From: Actibacterium naphthalenivorans
Lineage (GTDB): Bacteria > Pseudomonadota > Alphaproteobacteria > Rhodobacterales > Rhodobacteraceae
Assembly (NCBI RefSeq): GCF_014196965.1
Contig: NZ_JACIEQ010000001.1
Location: 186,001-250,000 of the forward strand
Direction of reading: 5' to 3'
DNA: 64,000 nt
Numbering within the stretch: position 1 is the stretch's first letter; every line of letters starts with the position of its first letter. The notes under the pieces are model-generated. The model was not told the origin of the DNA, ran no database searches, and worked only from the letters and a program-made list of their open reading frames with translations. Below, piece after piece: positions 44,398 through 52,938 of the stretch. The position numbers and the translations under genes are program-made.

Positions 44398-45384
44398 ATG
44401 GCGGACGGCACCATGGACATTGACGCAAAACCCTCTGAGGAGATCTCGGTTCGCGAAGTTTTCGGAATCGACACTGATATGGTGGTCCGGGGCTTTGCCA
44501 ACCGCACCGACCGGGTGCCCGAACTGGACAGCACCTACAAGTTCGATCCCGACACCACGCTGGCGATTCTGGCCGGGTTTTCCCACAATCGCCGGGTGAT
44601 GATCCAAGGCTATCACGGCACCGGCAAATCCACCCATATCGAACAGGTGGCCAGCCGCCTGAACTGGCCCACCGTGCGCGTTAACCTCGACAGCCACATC
44701 AGCCGGATCGACCTGATCGGCAAGGATGCGATCAAGCTGAAAGACGGCAAGCAGGTGACCGAGTTCCAGGAGGGCATCCTGCCCTGGTCGCTGCGCAACC
44801 CCACCGCGATCGTGTTCGATGAATATGACGCGGGCCGCGCCGATGTGATGTTCGTGATCCAGCGGGTGCTGGAGGTCGACGGCAAGCTGACCCTGCTCGA
44901 CCAGAACGAGGTGATCACCCCGCACAAGTATTTCCGCATCTTCGCCACCGCCAACACCGTGGGTCTGGGCGATACCACGGGCCTCTATCACGGCACCCAG
45001 CAGATCAACCAGGGCCAGATGGACCGCTGGTCGCTGGTGGCGACGCTGAACTACCTGTCGCATGACGCGGAATCGGCGATCGTTCTGGCCAAGAACCCCA
45101 CCTACAACACCGAAAAGGGCCGCAGGATCGTCAGCCAGATGGTGACGGTCGCGGATCTGACACGCACCGCCTTCATGAACGGCGATCTGTCCACGGTGAT
45201 GAGCCCGCGAACCGTTATTGCCTGGGCGCAGAACGCCACGATCTTCCGCGATATCGGCTATGCCTTCCGGCTGACCTTCCTGAACAAATGCGACGAGCTG
45301 GAGCGGCAGACGGTCGCCGAATTCTATCAGCGCTGCTTTGACGAGGAACTGCCGGAAAGCGCCGCCAGCATGAGCTTGGGCTGA
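44398..45384 (+). CDS. cobS: Cobaltochelatase subunit CobS
   Basis: CobS is the AAA+ ATPase subunit of the aerobic CobNST complex, which inserts cobalt into hydrogenobyrinic acid a,c-diamide. The 328-residue protein has Walker A ([17 protein letters not shown], about residue 72), Walker B ([15 protein letters not shown]) and sensor [10 protein letters not shown]. The ATG at 44398 is preferred (AAGG SD about 10 bases upstream); a start 3 codons earlier is possible. Together with cobT downstream it points to the aerobic B12 pathway. Confidence 0.95.
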   Translation: MADGTMDIDAKPSEEISVREVFGIDTDMVVRGFANRTDRVPELDSTYKFDPDTTLAILAGFSHNRRVMIQGYHGTGKSTHIEQVASRLNWPTVRVNLDSHISRIDLIGKDAIKLKDGKQVTEFQEGILPWSLRNPTAIVFDEYDAGRADVMFVIQRVLEVDGKLTLLDQNEVITPHKYFRIFATANTVGLGDTTGLYHGTQQINQGQMDRWSLVATLNYLSHDAESAIVLAKNPTYNTEKGRRIVSQMVTVADLTRTAFMNGDLSTVMSPRTVIAWAQNATIFRDIGYAFRLTFLNKCDELERQTVAEFYQRCFDEELPESAASMSLG

Positions 45385-45445
45385 TCTTCGGGCGGGCCCT
45401 CATGCGGAGGCCTGCCGCGGCGGGCGCCCGCGTCCGCACCACTGG

Positions 45446-45488
45446 TGTATATACAAAGTATTGACTTTCGATATCGAAGCGTCATAAC
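45446..45488 (+). promoter_or_regulatory. Promoter with palindromic operator upstream of a secreted-protein gene
   Basis: TTGACT (45461-45466) and CATAAC (45483-45488) are 16 bases apart. The spacer holds a perfect 12-bp palindrome, TTCGATATCGAA (45467-45478), and a 10-bp palindrome, TGTATATACA (45446-45455), lies just upstream of the -35. The next ATG is at 45497, so transcription would begin almost at the start codon. The layout suggests a repressor or activator site inside the promoter. Confidence 0.5.
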
Positions 45489-45496
45489 TTTGTTAC

Positions 45497-45922
45497 ATGA
45501 CACATCCGGCCCTCAACACCCTTCGTGGCGTGGCGCTGTTGATCCTCACCGCCCCTGCCGCGCTCGCCCTGCCCGGTTCTCCGTCTCAGCGAGCTGAATT
45601 CTTTGCCACCTGCGCCGGCCGCCTTGCGGCGCTCGAAACCCGGCAGCGCGCCACGCAAAGCCCCGATGTCGGCAAGACAGAAGCCCTGCGCGCGGATTTC
45701 GACCTGCTGCTGGAGGCGACCCTGCCCGACGCCGTCGATTACGGCATGCCCCCCGCCCAGGCGACGCAATGGCGCTCTCTCGGCTGGGGCGAGATCGCCA
45801 CCCTGCTCGCCGATGCCGATTACAGCTTCGATGCCGGCCGCGCCGCGCGGGCCCGGCAGATGATCGACAGGCGCATTCTGGATTGCAATGCGCTGATCCT
45901 GCCGAACGCGTCCGGCGACTGA
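45497..45922 (+). CDS. Secreted protein of unknown function
   Basis: The 141-residue protein has an N-terminal signal peptide (TLRGVALLILTAPAALALPG) and a helical mature part with two cysteines (FFATCAGRLAAL and RILDCNALIL) and no transmembrane helix. It begins 9 bases after the promoter's -10 box with little or no leader. It lies between cobS and a small gene on the same strand. I do not recognise a family. Promoter and operator palindromes just upstream suggest that expression is controlled separately from cobS. Confidence 0.7.
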   Translation: MTHPALNTLRGVALLILTAPAALALPGSPSQRAEFFATCAGRLAALETRQRATQSPDVGKTEALRADFDLLLEATLPDAVDYGMPPAQATQWRSLGWGEIATLLADADYSFDAGRAARARQMIDRRILDCNALILPNASGD

Positions 45923-46016
45923 TCCCGAGGGGCGGGTTTTCGCGCCCCCCCTATGGCCAAGCCTCGGGAATGGCTCTAGGTTGATGGGCGTTCCTCAGCC
46001 TCAGGTCACGGCCCCG

Positions 46017-46256
46017 ATGACACAGCCCTGCATCCGCATCACCACGGCAAAGGCCGCCGCCCGTGCCCGGTTCGCGGCCCGTGGCGGCGGTGATACCGCG
46101 GCAATCGACGCCCATATCGCCGAACAGCTGATGCTGTTGATGGACAAGGATTGCATGGCTGACGGCTGCACCGACAACCGCGACATGTTCGACCGGCTGG
46201 GCCGGGACGTCGATGCTTTCACCCGGACCCGGCCCGAAACCCCCGGGCCGATCTGA
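46017..46256 (+). CDS. Small conserved-looking protein of unknown function
   Basis: The 79-residue protein (MTQPCIRITTAKAAARARF...) is Ala/Arg-rich and helical, with cysteines in KDCMADGCTDNRDMFD. It is probably cytoplasmic. The ATG at 46017 is chosen; a longer reading starts 12 codons upstream. Its stop overlaps the start of the next gene (TGATG at 46254-46258), so the two are coupled. The coding evidence is moderate: same strand, coupled frame, and no better gene in the space. Confidence 0.55.
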   Translation: MTQPCIRITTAKAAARARFAARGGGDTAAIDAHIAEQLMLLMDKDCMADGCTDNRDMFDRLGRDVDAFTRTRPETPGPI

Positions 46257-46729
46257 TGCCGCTCCCCAGCCGTCGCCTCGCCGTGAAAGCCGCGCTCGTT
46301 GCGGCCAGCCTGCTTGCCGGATGCAGCACCCACTCCGTGCCCCCGTCGCGAACGGTTGCCCTTCCCCGGTCGGGGCCGGGTTGTATCATCGACCGGGTTG
46401 TCGATGGCGATACCATCGGCATCGCCTGCCCCGACGGTTCGGGCGGCACCGCCCGGCTTGTCGGCTTTGATACGCCCGAAACCTACCGACCAGCGTGCCC
46501 GGCGGAGCGGCGGCTCGGGCTGCAGGCAACCGCCTACCTGACCCAGCGGCTCGACGGGGCCGCGCAGATTTCCGTCGCCCCTGGTGGCGGGCGCGACAAG
46601 TATGGCAGGATGCTGCTGCAGCTCTATGTCGATGGGCGCGACATCGGGCAGGATATGATGGCGCAGGGGCTCGCGGTTGCTTATGACGGTGGCAAAAGGA
46701 TCAACTGGTGCGAAAGGCTGACGGCATAA
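46256..46729 (+). CDS. SNase-like (thermonuclease) lipoprotein
   Basis: The 157-residue protein has a lipoprotein signal peptide (lipobox ASLLAGC, Cys about residue 23) and a C-terminal staphylococcal-nuclease fold (about 43-150). The catalytic residues fit: the Asp in VVDGDTIGI, the arginine and Glu of [11 protein letters not shown] (R and E spaced as in SNase), and the second arginine in [14 protein letters not shown]. It would degrade nucleic acid in the periplasm or at the outer membrane. It overlaps the previous gene and ends one base before cobT, so it is part of the cobS-cobT region transcript. Confidence 0.87.
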   Translation: MPLPSRRLAVKAALVAASLLAGCSTHSVPPSRTVALPRSGPGCIIDRVVDGDTIGIACPDGSGGTARLVGFDTPETYRPACPAERRLGLQATAYLTQRLDGAAQISVAPGGGRDKYGRMLLQLYVDGRDIGQDMMAQGLAVAYDGGKRINWCERLTA

Positions 46730-46730
46730 A

Positions 46731-48611
46731 ATGACCCAGAAATCCGACAACCCCGCCGATCCGTTCAAGAAGGCGCTGGCCGAGGCCACCCGGGTCATGG
46801 CCGATGATCCCGATCTGGGCGTCAGCTATTCTGTCGATCCGCCGGGCATGAGCGACGATGCCGTGCGCCTGCCGCAGATCAGCCGCCGGATGACCCGCGA
46901 CGAGGTGCTGCTCGCGCGCGGCACCGCCGATGCCTATGCGCTGCGCCGCAAATACCATGATGCCGCCACCCACAGCCGCTATCAGCCGCAGGGCGAGATG
47001 GCGCGCGATCTCTACGAGGCGATGGAAACCGCCCGGTGCGAGGCGGTGGGCGCCCGCACCATGCCCGGCACCGCCGGCAACATCGACTCGATGATCGGGG
47101 CCGAGGCCGCGCGCAAGGGCTATGCCGACATCACCAATGCCGCCGACGCGCCGCTGGCCCGCGCGGCGGGCTATCTGATCCGGCACCTCGCCACCGGCCG
47201 CGTGTTGCCCGCCGGCGCGCAGAATGTGATGGAGCTGTGGCGCGGCTTTATCGAGGAACAGGCCGGCGACACGCTCGACAATCTGGAAGAGACGCTGACG
47301 GATCAATCCGCCTTTGCCCGCTTCGCGCGGCAGGTGATCCGCGATCTGGGATATGGCGACCAGCTGGGCGACGACCCGGACATGGAAGACGAAGAACAAG
47401 ACGATCAGAGCACCCAGTCCGACGAGGAGGAAGACCAGCCCGAAAGCACCGGCGACGATCAGGATCAATCGTCGGAAGAGAGCGAGGCCAGTCCCGAGCA
47501 AAGCCAGGACGACACCCAGGAGGCCGCCGAGGCGCAGGTGTCGATGGACGATCTGGCCGATATGGAAATGTCGGACGAGGCCGAGCTGCCCGAAGGTGAC
47601 GCCCCGATGGAGCCGCCCCCGCCGCCGCCGCATTCGCAGGCCGATCCGAATTACGATGTCTTCACCACCGATTTCGACGAGGAGATCCGCGCCGAGGATC
47701 TGGCCGAGGCGGCGGAGCTGGAGCGGCTGCGCGCCTATCTCGACCAGCAGCTCGAGCCGCTGAAGGGCGCGGTCAGCCGCCTGGCCAACAAGCTGCAGCG
47801 CCGGTTGCAGGCGCAGCAGAACCGCAGCTGGGAGTTCGACCGCGAAGAGGGCATTCTGGATGCGGGGCGGCTGGCGCGCGTGGTGGCCAACCCGACGACG
47901 CCGCTGTCGTTCAAGGTCGAGAAGGATACCGAGTTTCGCGATACCGTCGTGACGCTGCTGCTGGACAATTCCGGTTCGATGCGCGGGCGCCCGATCTCGA
48001 TCGCCGCGATCTGCGCCGATGTGCTGGCGCGCACGCTGGAACGCTGTCAGGTGAAGGTGGAGATTCTGGGCTTCACCACCCGCGCCTGGAAGGGCGGCCA
48101 ATCGCGCGAACGCTGGCTGGGCGAGGGCCGCGCCCAGCAGCCCGGCCGGCTGAACGATCTGCGCCACATCATCTACAAACAGGCCGACGCGCCCTGGCGC
48201 CGGGTGCGCCCCAATCTGGGGCTGATGATGAAGGAAGGCCTGCTGAAGGAAAATATCGACGGCGAGGCGCTGGAATGGGCGCACCGGCGTCTGGTCGCGC
48301 GGCACGAGGCGCGCAAGATCCTGATGGTGATTTCCGACGGCGCGCCGGTGGACGATTCGACCCTGTCGGTCAACCCCGCGAATTATCTTGAAAAACACCT
48401 GCGCGACGTGATCGCCATGGTCGAGAAACGCAAGCTGGTGGAGCTGATCGCGATCGGCATCGGCCATGATGTGACGCGCTATTACGACCGCGCGGTGACG
48501 ATCACCGATGTGGAACAGCTGGCCGGTGCGATGACCGAGCAGCTGGCCGGGCTGTTCGACAGCGACCCGCGGGCGCGCGCCCGCGTGATGGGCATCCGCA
48601 GGGCGAGCTGA
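46731..48611 (+). CDS. cobT: Cobaltochelatase subunit CobT
   Basis: CobT is the large, VWA-containing subunit that pairs with CobS in aerobic cobalt insertion. The 626-residue protein has an N-terminal domain (about 1-215), an acidic Asp/Glu/Ser/Gln-rich linker (about 215-310), and a C-terminal von Willebrand A domain (about 400-625) with the metal-ion-dependent adhesion motif [13 protein letters not shown]. The linker and length are normal for CobT. It starts one base after the nuclease stop, so it is likely co-translated. It is followed by a single arm of the dispersed repeat. Confidence 0.95.
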   Translation: MTQKSDNPADPFKKALAEATRVMADDPDLGVSYSVDPPGMSDDAVRLPQISRRMTRDEVLLARGTADAYALRRKYHDAATHSRYQPQGEMARDLYEAMETARCEAVGARTMPGTAGNIDSMIGAEAARKGYADITNAADAPLARAAGYLIRHLATGRVLPAGAQNVMELWRGFIEEQAGDTLDNLEETLTDQSAFARFARQVIRDLGYGDQLGDDPDMEDEEQDDQSTQSDEEEDQPESTGDDQDQSSEESEASPEQSQDDTQEAAEAQVSMDDLADMEMSDEAELPEGDAPMEPPPPPPHSQADPNYDVFTTDFDEEIRAEDLAEAAELERLRAYLDQQLEPLKGAVSRLANKLQRRLQAQQNRSWEFDREEGILDAGRLARVVANPTTPLSFKVEKDTEFRDTVVTLLLDNSGSMRGRPISIAAICADVLARTLERCQVKVEILGFTTRAWKGGQSRERWLGEGRAQQPGRLNDLRHIIYKQADAPWRRVRPNLGLMMKEGLLKENIDGEALEWAHRRLVARHEARKILMVISDGAPVDDSTLSVNPANYLEKHLRDVIAMVEKRKLVELIAIGIGHDVTRYYDRAVTITDVEQLAGAMTEQLAGLFDSDPRARARVMGIRRAS

Positions 48612-48624
48612 GGCCGGAGCCAGA

Positions 48625-48665
48625 GTTTTCTTGCCTCCGGCGGGGATATTTCGGGAAAGATGAAA
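48625..48665 (+). repeat. Single copy of the dispersed 34-35 bp element
   Basis: GTTTTCTTGCCTCCGGCGGG continues as GATATTTCGGGAAAGATGAAAG. It matches the right arm at 14616-14656 over the shared core, with a few differences near the end. It lies between cobT (stop 48611) and the aminopeptidase gene, 16 bases before its ATG; the ATGAAAG of the element is in frame with that gene but is unlikely to be its start. Confidence 0.85.
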
Positions 48666-48680
48666 GCAGGAGCGCGGCGC

Positions 48681-50486
48681 ATGTTTCAAAGGTTCGAGGC
48701 CACCACCCGCCCTGCCGACGGCCCGCCCCGGCTGGCGGATCTGCGCCGGCAGATGGCGGCCGCCGGGCTGGACGGGTTCATGGTGCCGCGCGCCGATGCG
48801 CATCAGGGCGAATATGTCGCGCCGCGTGACGAGCGGCTGGCCTGGCTAACCGGCTTCACCGGCTCGGCGGGGTTTGCCGTGGCCCTGCGCGACCGGGCCG
48901 GGGTGTTCATCGACGGGCGCTACCGGGTGCAGGTCCGGGCGCAGGTCGATCCGGCGCATTTCACGCCCGTGCCCTGGCCCGAGACCAAGCTGGCGGCGTG
49001 GCTGCGCGAGGCGCTGCCCGGTGGCGGCGTGGTGGGGTTCGATCCCTGGCTGCACACGTTCGAGCAGATCGACAAGCTGTTGGAAGAGCTGGCGGGCAGC
49101 GGTGTCGGCCTGTGCGAGAGCGACAATCTGATCGACCGGATCTGGGACGATCAGCCCGGCCCGCCGCTGGGGCCGGTTGTGCCCTATCCCGCCGCGCTTG
49201 CCGGGGAAGAGCATGCCGCCAAGCGCGGCCGGATCGCCGCGGAGCTGCGCGCCGCCGGGCAGAAGGCTGCCGTGCTGACGCTGCCCGATTCCATCGCCTG
49301 GCTTCTGAACGTCAGGGGCAGCGATATCGCCCGCAATCCGGTGCCGCATGCCTTTGCCATTCTGCATGACGACGGGCGGGTGACGCTGTTTGCCGATCCG
49401 GCGAAATGCGATGCGGCGCTGGCGGCGCATCTGGGCGCCGAGGTCACGCTACGCCCGCCCGTGGCCTTTGACGCGGCGCTGCGCAGCCTGCCCGGGCCGG
49501 TGCGGCTCGACAAGGCCAGCGCCCCGATCGCGCTGGCCGGGCTGCTGAACGAGGCCGGGGTAGAGATCCGCTGGGGCGCCGACCCCTGTCTCCTGCCCAA
49601 GGCCCGCAAGACCCCGGCCGAGATTGCCGGCACCACCGAGGCGCATCTGCGCGACGGCGCGGCGGTGGTGGAGTTCCTGTCATGGCTCGACGCCACCGTT
49701 CCGACCGCGCGCCTGACCGAGATCGACGTGGCGACCGAGCTCGAGGTCTGCCGCCGCGCCACGAACGCGCTGCGCGACATCAGCTTCGACACGATCGCGG
49801 GCAGCGGGCCGAATGGCGCCATCGTGCATTACCGGGTGACCCGGGACACCAATCGCGATCTTGCGCCGGGCGATCTGCTGCTGATCGACAGCGGCGGGCA
49901 GTATATCGACGGCACCACCGACATCACCCGCACGGTTGCCATCGGCGATGTGGGGCATGAGGAAAAGCTGTGCTTCACCCGCGTGTTGCAGGGCATGATC
50001 GCCATATCGCGCGCGCGCTGGCCGCGCGGATTGTCGGGGCGGGATCTGGAGGCGCTGGCGCGGTATCCGCTGTGGCTGGCCGGGCAGGACTACGATCATG
50101 GCACCGGCCACGGCGTCGGCGCCTATCTCAGCGTGCATGAGGGGCCGCAGCGCCTGTCGCGCAGCTCTGAGGTGGCGCTGGAGCCGGGGATGATCCTGTC
50201 GAACGAGCCGGGATATTATCGCGAGGGTGCCTTTGGCATCCGCCTCGAGAACCTGATCGTGGTGCAGGAGGCCCCGGCCCTGCCCGGCGGCGATGACCGG
50301 GCGATGCTGTGCTTCGGCACGCTGACCTATGTGCCGATCGACCGGCGCCTCATTCTGGCCGATATGCTGAGCGCCGAGGAGCGGGCCTGGCTGGATGCCT
50401 ATCACGCGCAGGTGCGTGACAGGATCGCGCCGCGCGTGTCAGAGGCGGCGCGCGTCTGGCTCGGGCGTGCCACCGCCCCCCTGTGA
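48681..50486 (+). CDS. M24-family aminopeptidase P-like protein
   Basis: The 601-residue protein is an aminopeptidase P-type (M24B) enzyme that removes N-terminal residues before proline. It has two N-terminal creatinase-like domains (about 1-300) and a C-terminal pita-bread domain with the metal ligands spread as in the family: SNGAIVHY region (SGPNGAIVHYRVT), DSGGQYIDGTTDITRT (Asp pair), GTGHGVGAYLSVHEGP, and NEPGYYREGAFGIRLENL. The length is that of the eukaryotic-like long form (about 600). The ATG at 48681 has AGGAG 9 bases upstream. Confidence 0.93.
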   Translation: MFQRFEATTRPADGPPRLADLRRQMAAAGLDGFMVPRADAHQGEYVAPRDERLAWLTGFTGSAGFAVALRDRAGVFIDGRYRVQVRAQVDPAHFTPVPWPETKLAAWLREALPGGGVVGFDPWLHTFEQIDKLLEELAGSGVGLCESDNLIDRIWDDQPGPPLGPVVPYPAALAGEEHAAKRGRIAAELRAAGQKAAVLTLPDSIAWLLNVRGSDIARNPVPHAFAILHDDGRVTLFADPAKCDAALAAHLGAEVTLRPPVAFDAALRSLPGPVRLDKASAPIALAGLLNEAGVEIRWGADPCLLPKARKTPAEIAGTTEAHLRDGAAVVEFLSWLDATVPTARLTEIDVATELEVCRRATNALRDISFDTIAGSGPNGAIVHYRVTRDTNRDLAPGDLLLIDSGGQYIDGTTDITRTVAIGDVGHEEKLCFTRVLQGMIAISRARWPRGLSGRDLEALARYPLWLAGQDYDHGTGHGVGAYLSVHEGPQRLSRSSEVALEPGMILSNEPGYYREGAFGIRLENLIVVQEAPALPGGDDRAMLCFGTLTYVPIDRRLILADMLSAEERAWLDAYHAQVRDRIAPRVSEAARVWLGRATAPL

Positions 50487-50576
50487 CCATCTGGACGCTG
50501 GATACGGCGACATGTAACTGTCATGAAGCGGCGACTAGTATGCGGCCGCAACGCAGGCCGACGGGGGAGAGCAGCC

Positions 50577-50921
50577 ATGACAAACCACATCGCGATACGC
50601 AAGGCGGGCGGAAAATGGGTGGTGCGCGCCGGCGGCGCCGTTCTGGCCGAAAGCACCGATGCGCTGGAACTGTCCGAAGGGGCCTATCCGCCGGTGATCT
50701 ATTTCCCGCGCGGCGATGTCGCGATGGCGTTTCTGGACGCGTCCGACACGCGCACGACCTGCCCGCACAAGGGCGAGGCGAGCTATTTCTCGATCGGCAC
50801 CAAAAGCGAAACGCTGAAAGACGCCGCCTGGTCCTATGAAGAGCCGAAGGATGAGGTTGCGCGGATAAAGGGCCATCTGGCCTTTTATTCCACCGAAAAG
50901 GTCGCCGTCGAACAGCTTTGA
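50577..50921 (+). CDS. DUF427 domain protein
   Basis: The 114-residue protein fits DUF427: [34 protein letters not shown] and [22 protein letters not shown] (given in part: [14 protein letters not shown] and [12 protein letters not shown]). The family has a small beta fold and no established function. The ATG at 50577 has GGGAGAG upstream and is chosen over earlier in-frame starts. It converges on the ClC gene with 7 bases between stops. It has Trp/Cys residues conserved in the family. Confidence 0.82.
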   Translation: MTNHIAIRKAGGKWVVRAGGAVLAESTDALELSEGAYPPVIYFPRGDVAMAFLDASDTRTTCPHKGEASYFSIGTKSETLKDAAWSYEEPKDEVARIKGHLAFYSTEKVAVEQL

Positions 50922-50928
50922 TCCGCGG

Positions 50929-52821
50929 TCAGGAATGTTCTTCGGCCGCCATGGCCGCAAGGGCGCGGTTATAGGCCCCCAGGGCATCCACGTGAAACAG
51001 CGCGCCCAGCAGGGTTGCCGGGGCCTTGTCGGTTGCCGGGGCGACGACCGGGATGAAACTGTGGCCGGTTTCGTCGAATACCGGCAGAGCGGTTTCCAGC
51101 GTTGCGTCGGGGCCGATGAACACCCCCTGCTCCATCAGCGCCAGACAGGCCTCTGGCGAGGCCGCGCCGGGCTTGTCCTTGCCGCGCATCACCACCCGCA
51201 CCTTGTAGAGCGACAGAAGATAGGCCTGCGGCCCGGCGGCCACATGCTTGTTGGCACGCGCGAGCTGGGTCAGGAAGAACGAGCGATCCACCAGGCGCGA
51301 GGCAAGCGCTGTCGAGACCGACACGGCCACCATCACCGCCAGTCCGGTCTGCCAGTCGCCGGTCAGTTCGAACACGATCAGCGTGGTCGAGATCGGCGCG
51401 CCCAGCACGGCGGCCGCCACCGCCCCCATTCCGGCCAGCGCATAGAGGGTTTCGGAGCCCGAGATATCGGGGAAGACCGAGGTCGCGACGATGCCGAAGG
51501 CCAGCCCGGTCAGCGCGCCCATCATCAGTGAGGGTGAGAAAATGCCGCCCCCCATCCGCCCGGCCATGGTAATGGCCACGGCCACGCCCTTGAGCACGGC
51601 GAAGATCAGAACCTCGTGAAACACGAGCTGCCCCGTCAGCGCGGCGGATGTGGTTTCATAGCCCACCCCGATGATATGCGGGAAATAGATCGCCAGCCCG
51701 CCAAGCAGCGCCCCCGCCAGCGCCGGGCGCAGCCAGGACGGCACCCGCATCTCGCCCTGCAGGTAGTTGCCGACGTCGTCGGCCCAGAAGATCGCCCGCA
51801 TCAGCAGCACCGCGACCAGACCGCAGACCAGCCCCAAAAGCAAAAAGGCCGGAAGTTCGACATAGACGATCAGGTCATTGTCGAGCGGCAGCGAAAATTC
51901 GGTGACATTGCCGAAGCTCAGGCGCGAGATCACCGTGCCGGCCACGCTGGCGATGGCGATGGGCGCGAAGGCGTGCACCGCGAAATGCCGCAGCACCACC
52001 TCCAGCGCGAAAAGCGCGCCGGCGATCGGCGCGTTGAACGAGGCCGAGACCGCCGCCGCCACCGCGCAGCCCAGCAGATCGCGCCCCGTCATGCCATTGG
52101 CATGGATACGCTCTGACACCCAGGAGGCGATGGTCGCGGCCATATGCACCACCGGCCCCTCGCGCCCGGTGGAGCCACCCGATGACAGCGTGATCAGCGA
52201 GGCCAGCGCCGAGGCCAGCCCGGCCTTGCGCTCCACCCGCCCGTCATGCAGGGCCGCGCCCTCGATCACGTCGGCGACGCTGCAGACCCGGCCGTCATCG
52301 GTGAACAGCCGCAGCAGGATACCCACCGCCAGCCCGCCGCAGATCGGAATGATCAGCACCCAGTACCACGGCAATGTCTGGGCGAAGCTGTGCAACAGAC
52401 GCGGGTCATCGACGCCGTAGAACGCCCGCTGCAGCGCGTCGATCGCATGACGGAAGCCCAGCGTCACAAAGCCCGCGGCACTGCCGACGATCAGCGCGAT
52501 GATCCAGAACTGAAGCTTGGACGGCCCCTCGCGCAGCAGCGCAGACCAGCCGTTGCGAACGGCGGTTTTCGCGTCACTGCGCTGCCGGTCGAGAAATGCG
52601 GAAAGCCGCTCGCCCAAGGCGGACCCATTCTGCCGGGCGTGTTTCCCCGGGCCTTTCCCGCGCCGCCCGCCTGGCACAGGATGCCCCTGCTGCGGCGCAT
52701 CCCCGGCAGCGCGCGCCCGCGCCCATCCCCGAAGCGCCTGGCGCCGTCTCTTCCCTCTTAGGCGATCGGCCGGGCCGGTCCAAGCCCGATCTGGGCGCAG
52801 GGGGGCGAAAGCGCGCCGCAT
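50929..52821 (-). CDS. ClC-family chloride channel/transporter with C-terminal CBS-like region
   Basis: The protein has the ClC topology of about 12 helices (residues about 95-520), with the selectivity motifs STGREGPVVHM (gating Glu), FNAPIAGALFALE and GAPISTTLIVFELTGDW. The C-terminal 90 residues (GPDATLETALPVFDETGHSF) look like part of a CBS domain. It should move chloride, in exchange for protons if the gating and proton glutamates act as in EcClC. The start is uncertain: the first 85 codons are Arg/Gly/Pro-rich and probably not translated, so the true N-terminus likely lies near the helix that precedes SKLQFWIIALIVGS, perhaps at a non-ATG codon. Confidence 0.85.
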   Translation of the reverse strand: MRRAFAPLRPDRAWTGPADRLRGKRRRQALRGWARARAAGDAPQQGHPVPGGRRGKGPGKHARQNGSALGERLSAFLDRQRSDAKTAVRNGWSALLREGPSKLQFWIIALIVGSAAGFVTLGFRHAIDALQRAFYGVDDPRLLHSFAQTLPWYWVLIIPICGGLAVGILLRLFTDDGRVCSVADVIEGAALHDGRVERKAGLASALASLITLSSGGSTGREGPVVHMAATIASWVSERIHANGMTGRDLLGCAVAAAVSASFNAPIAGALFALEVVLRHFAVHAFAPIAIASVAGTVISRLSFGNVTEFSLPLDNDLIVYVELPAFLLLGLVCGLVAVLLMRAIFWADDVGNYLQGEMRVPSWLRPALAGALLGGLAIYFPHIIGVGYETTSAALTGQLVFHEVLIFAVLKGVAVAITMAGRMGGGIFSPSLMMGALTGLAFGIVATSVFPDISGSETLYALAGMGAVAAAVLGAPISTTLIVFELTGDWQTGLAVMVAVSVSTALASRLVDRSFFLTQLARANKHVAAGPQAYLLSLYKVRVVMRGKDKPGAASPEACLALMEQGVFIGPDATLETALPVFDETGHSFIPVVAPATDKAPATLLGALFHVDALGAYNRALAAMAAEEHS

Positions 52822-52902
52822 TTCGCGGCCATGCCCGGTGAGGGGCCATTGTCGCGGCCCGTTCCGGGCCGTTTCCTGCCTCGCGCCCTGGCGGGCGCTC
52901 AG

Positions 52903-52937
52903 GTGCCTCCGGCGGGGATATTTTCGGAAAGATGAAG
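52903..52937. repeat. Single copy of the dispersed 34-35 bp element
   Basis: GTGCCTCCGGCGGGGATATT followed by TTCGGAAAGATGAAG. It ends one base before the recN stop codon (52939), so on the minus strand recN runs straight into CTTCATCTTTCCG. It matches the arm at 14623-14656 with one or two differences. Confidence 0.85.
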
Positions 52938-52938
52938 C

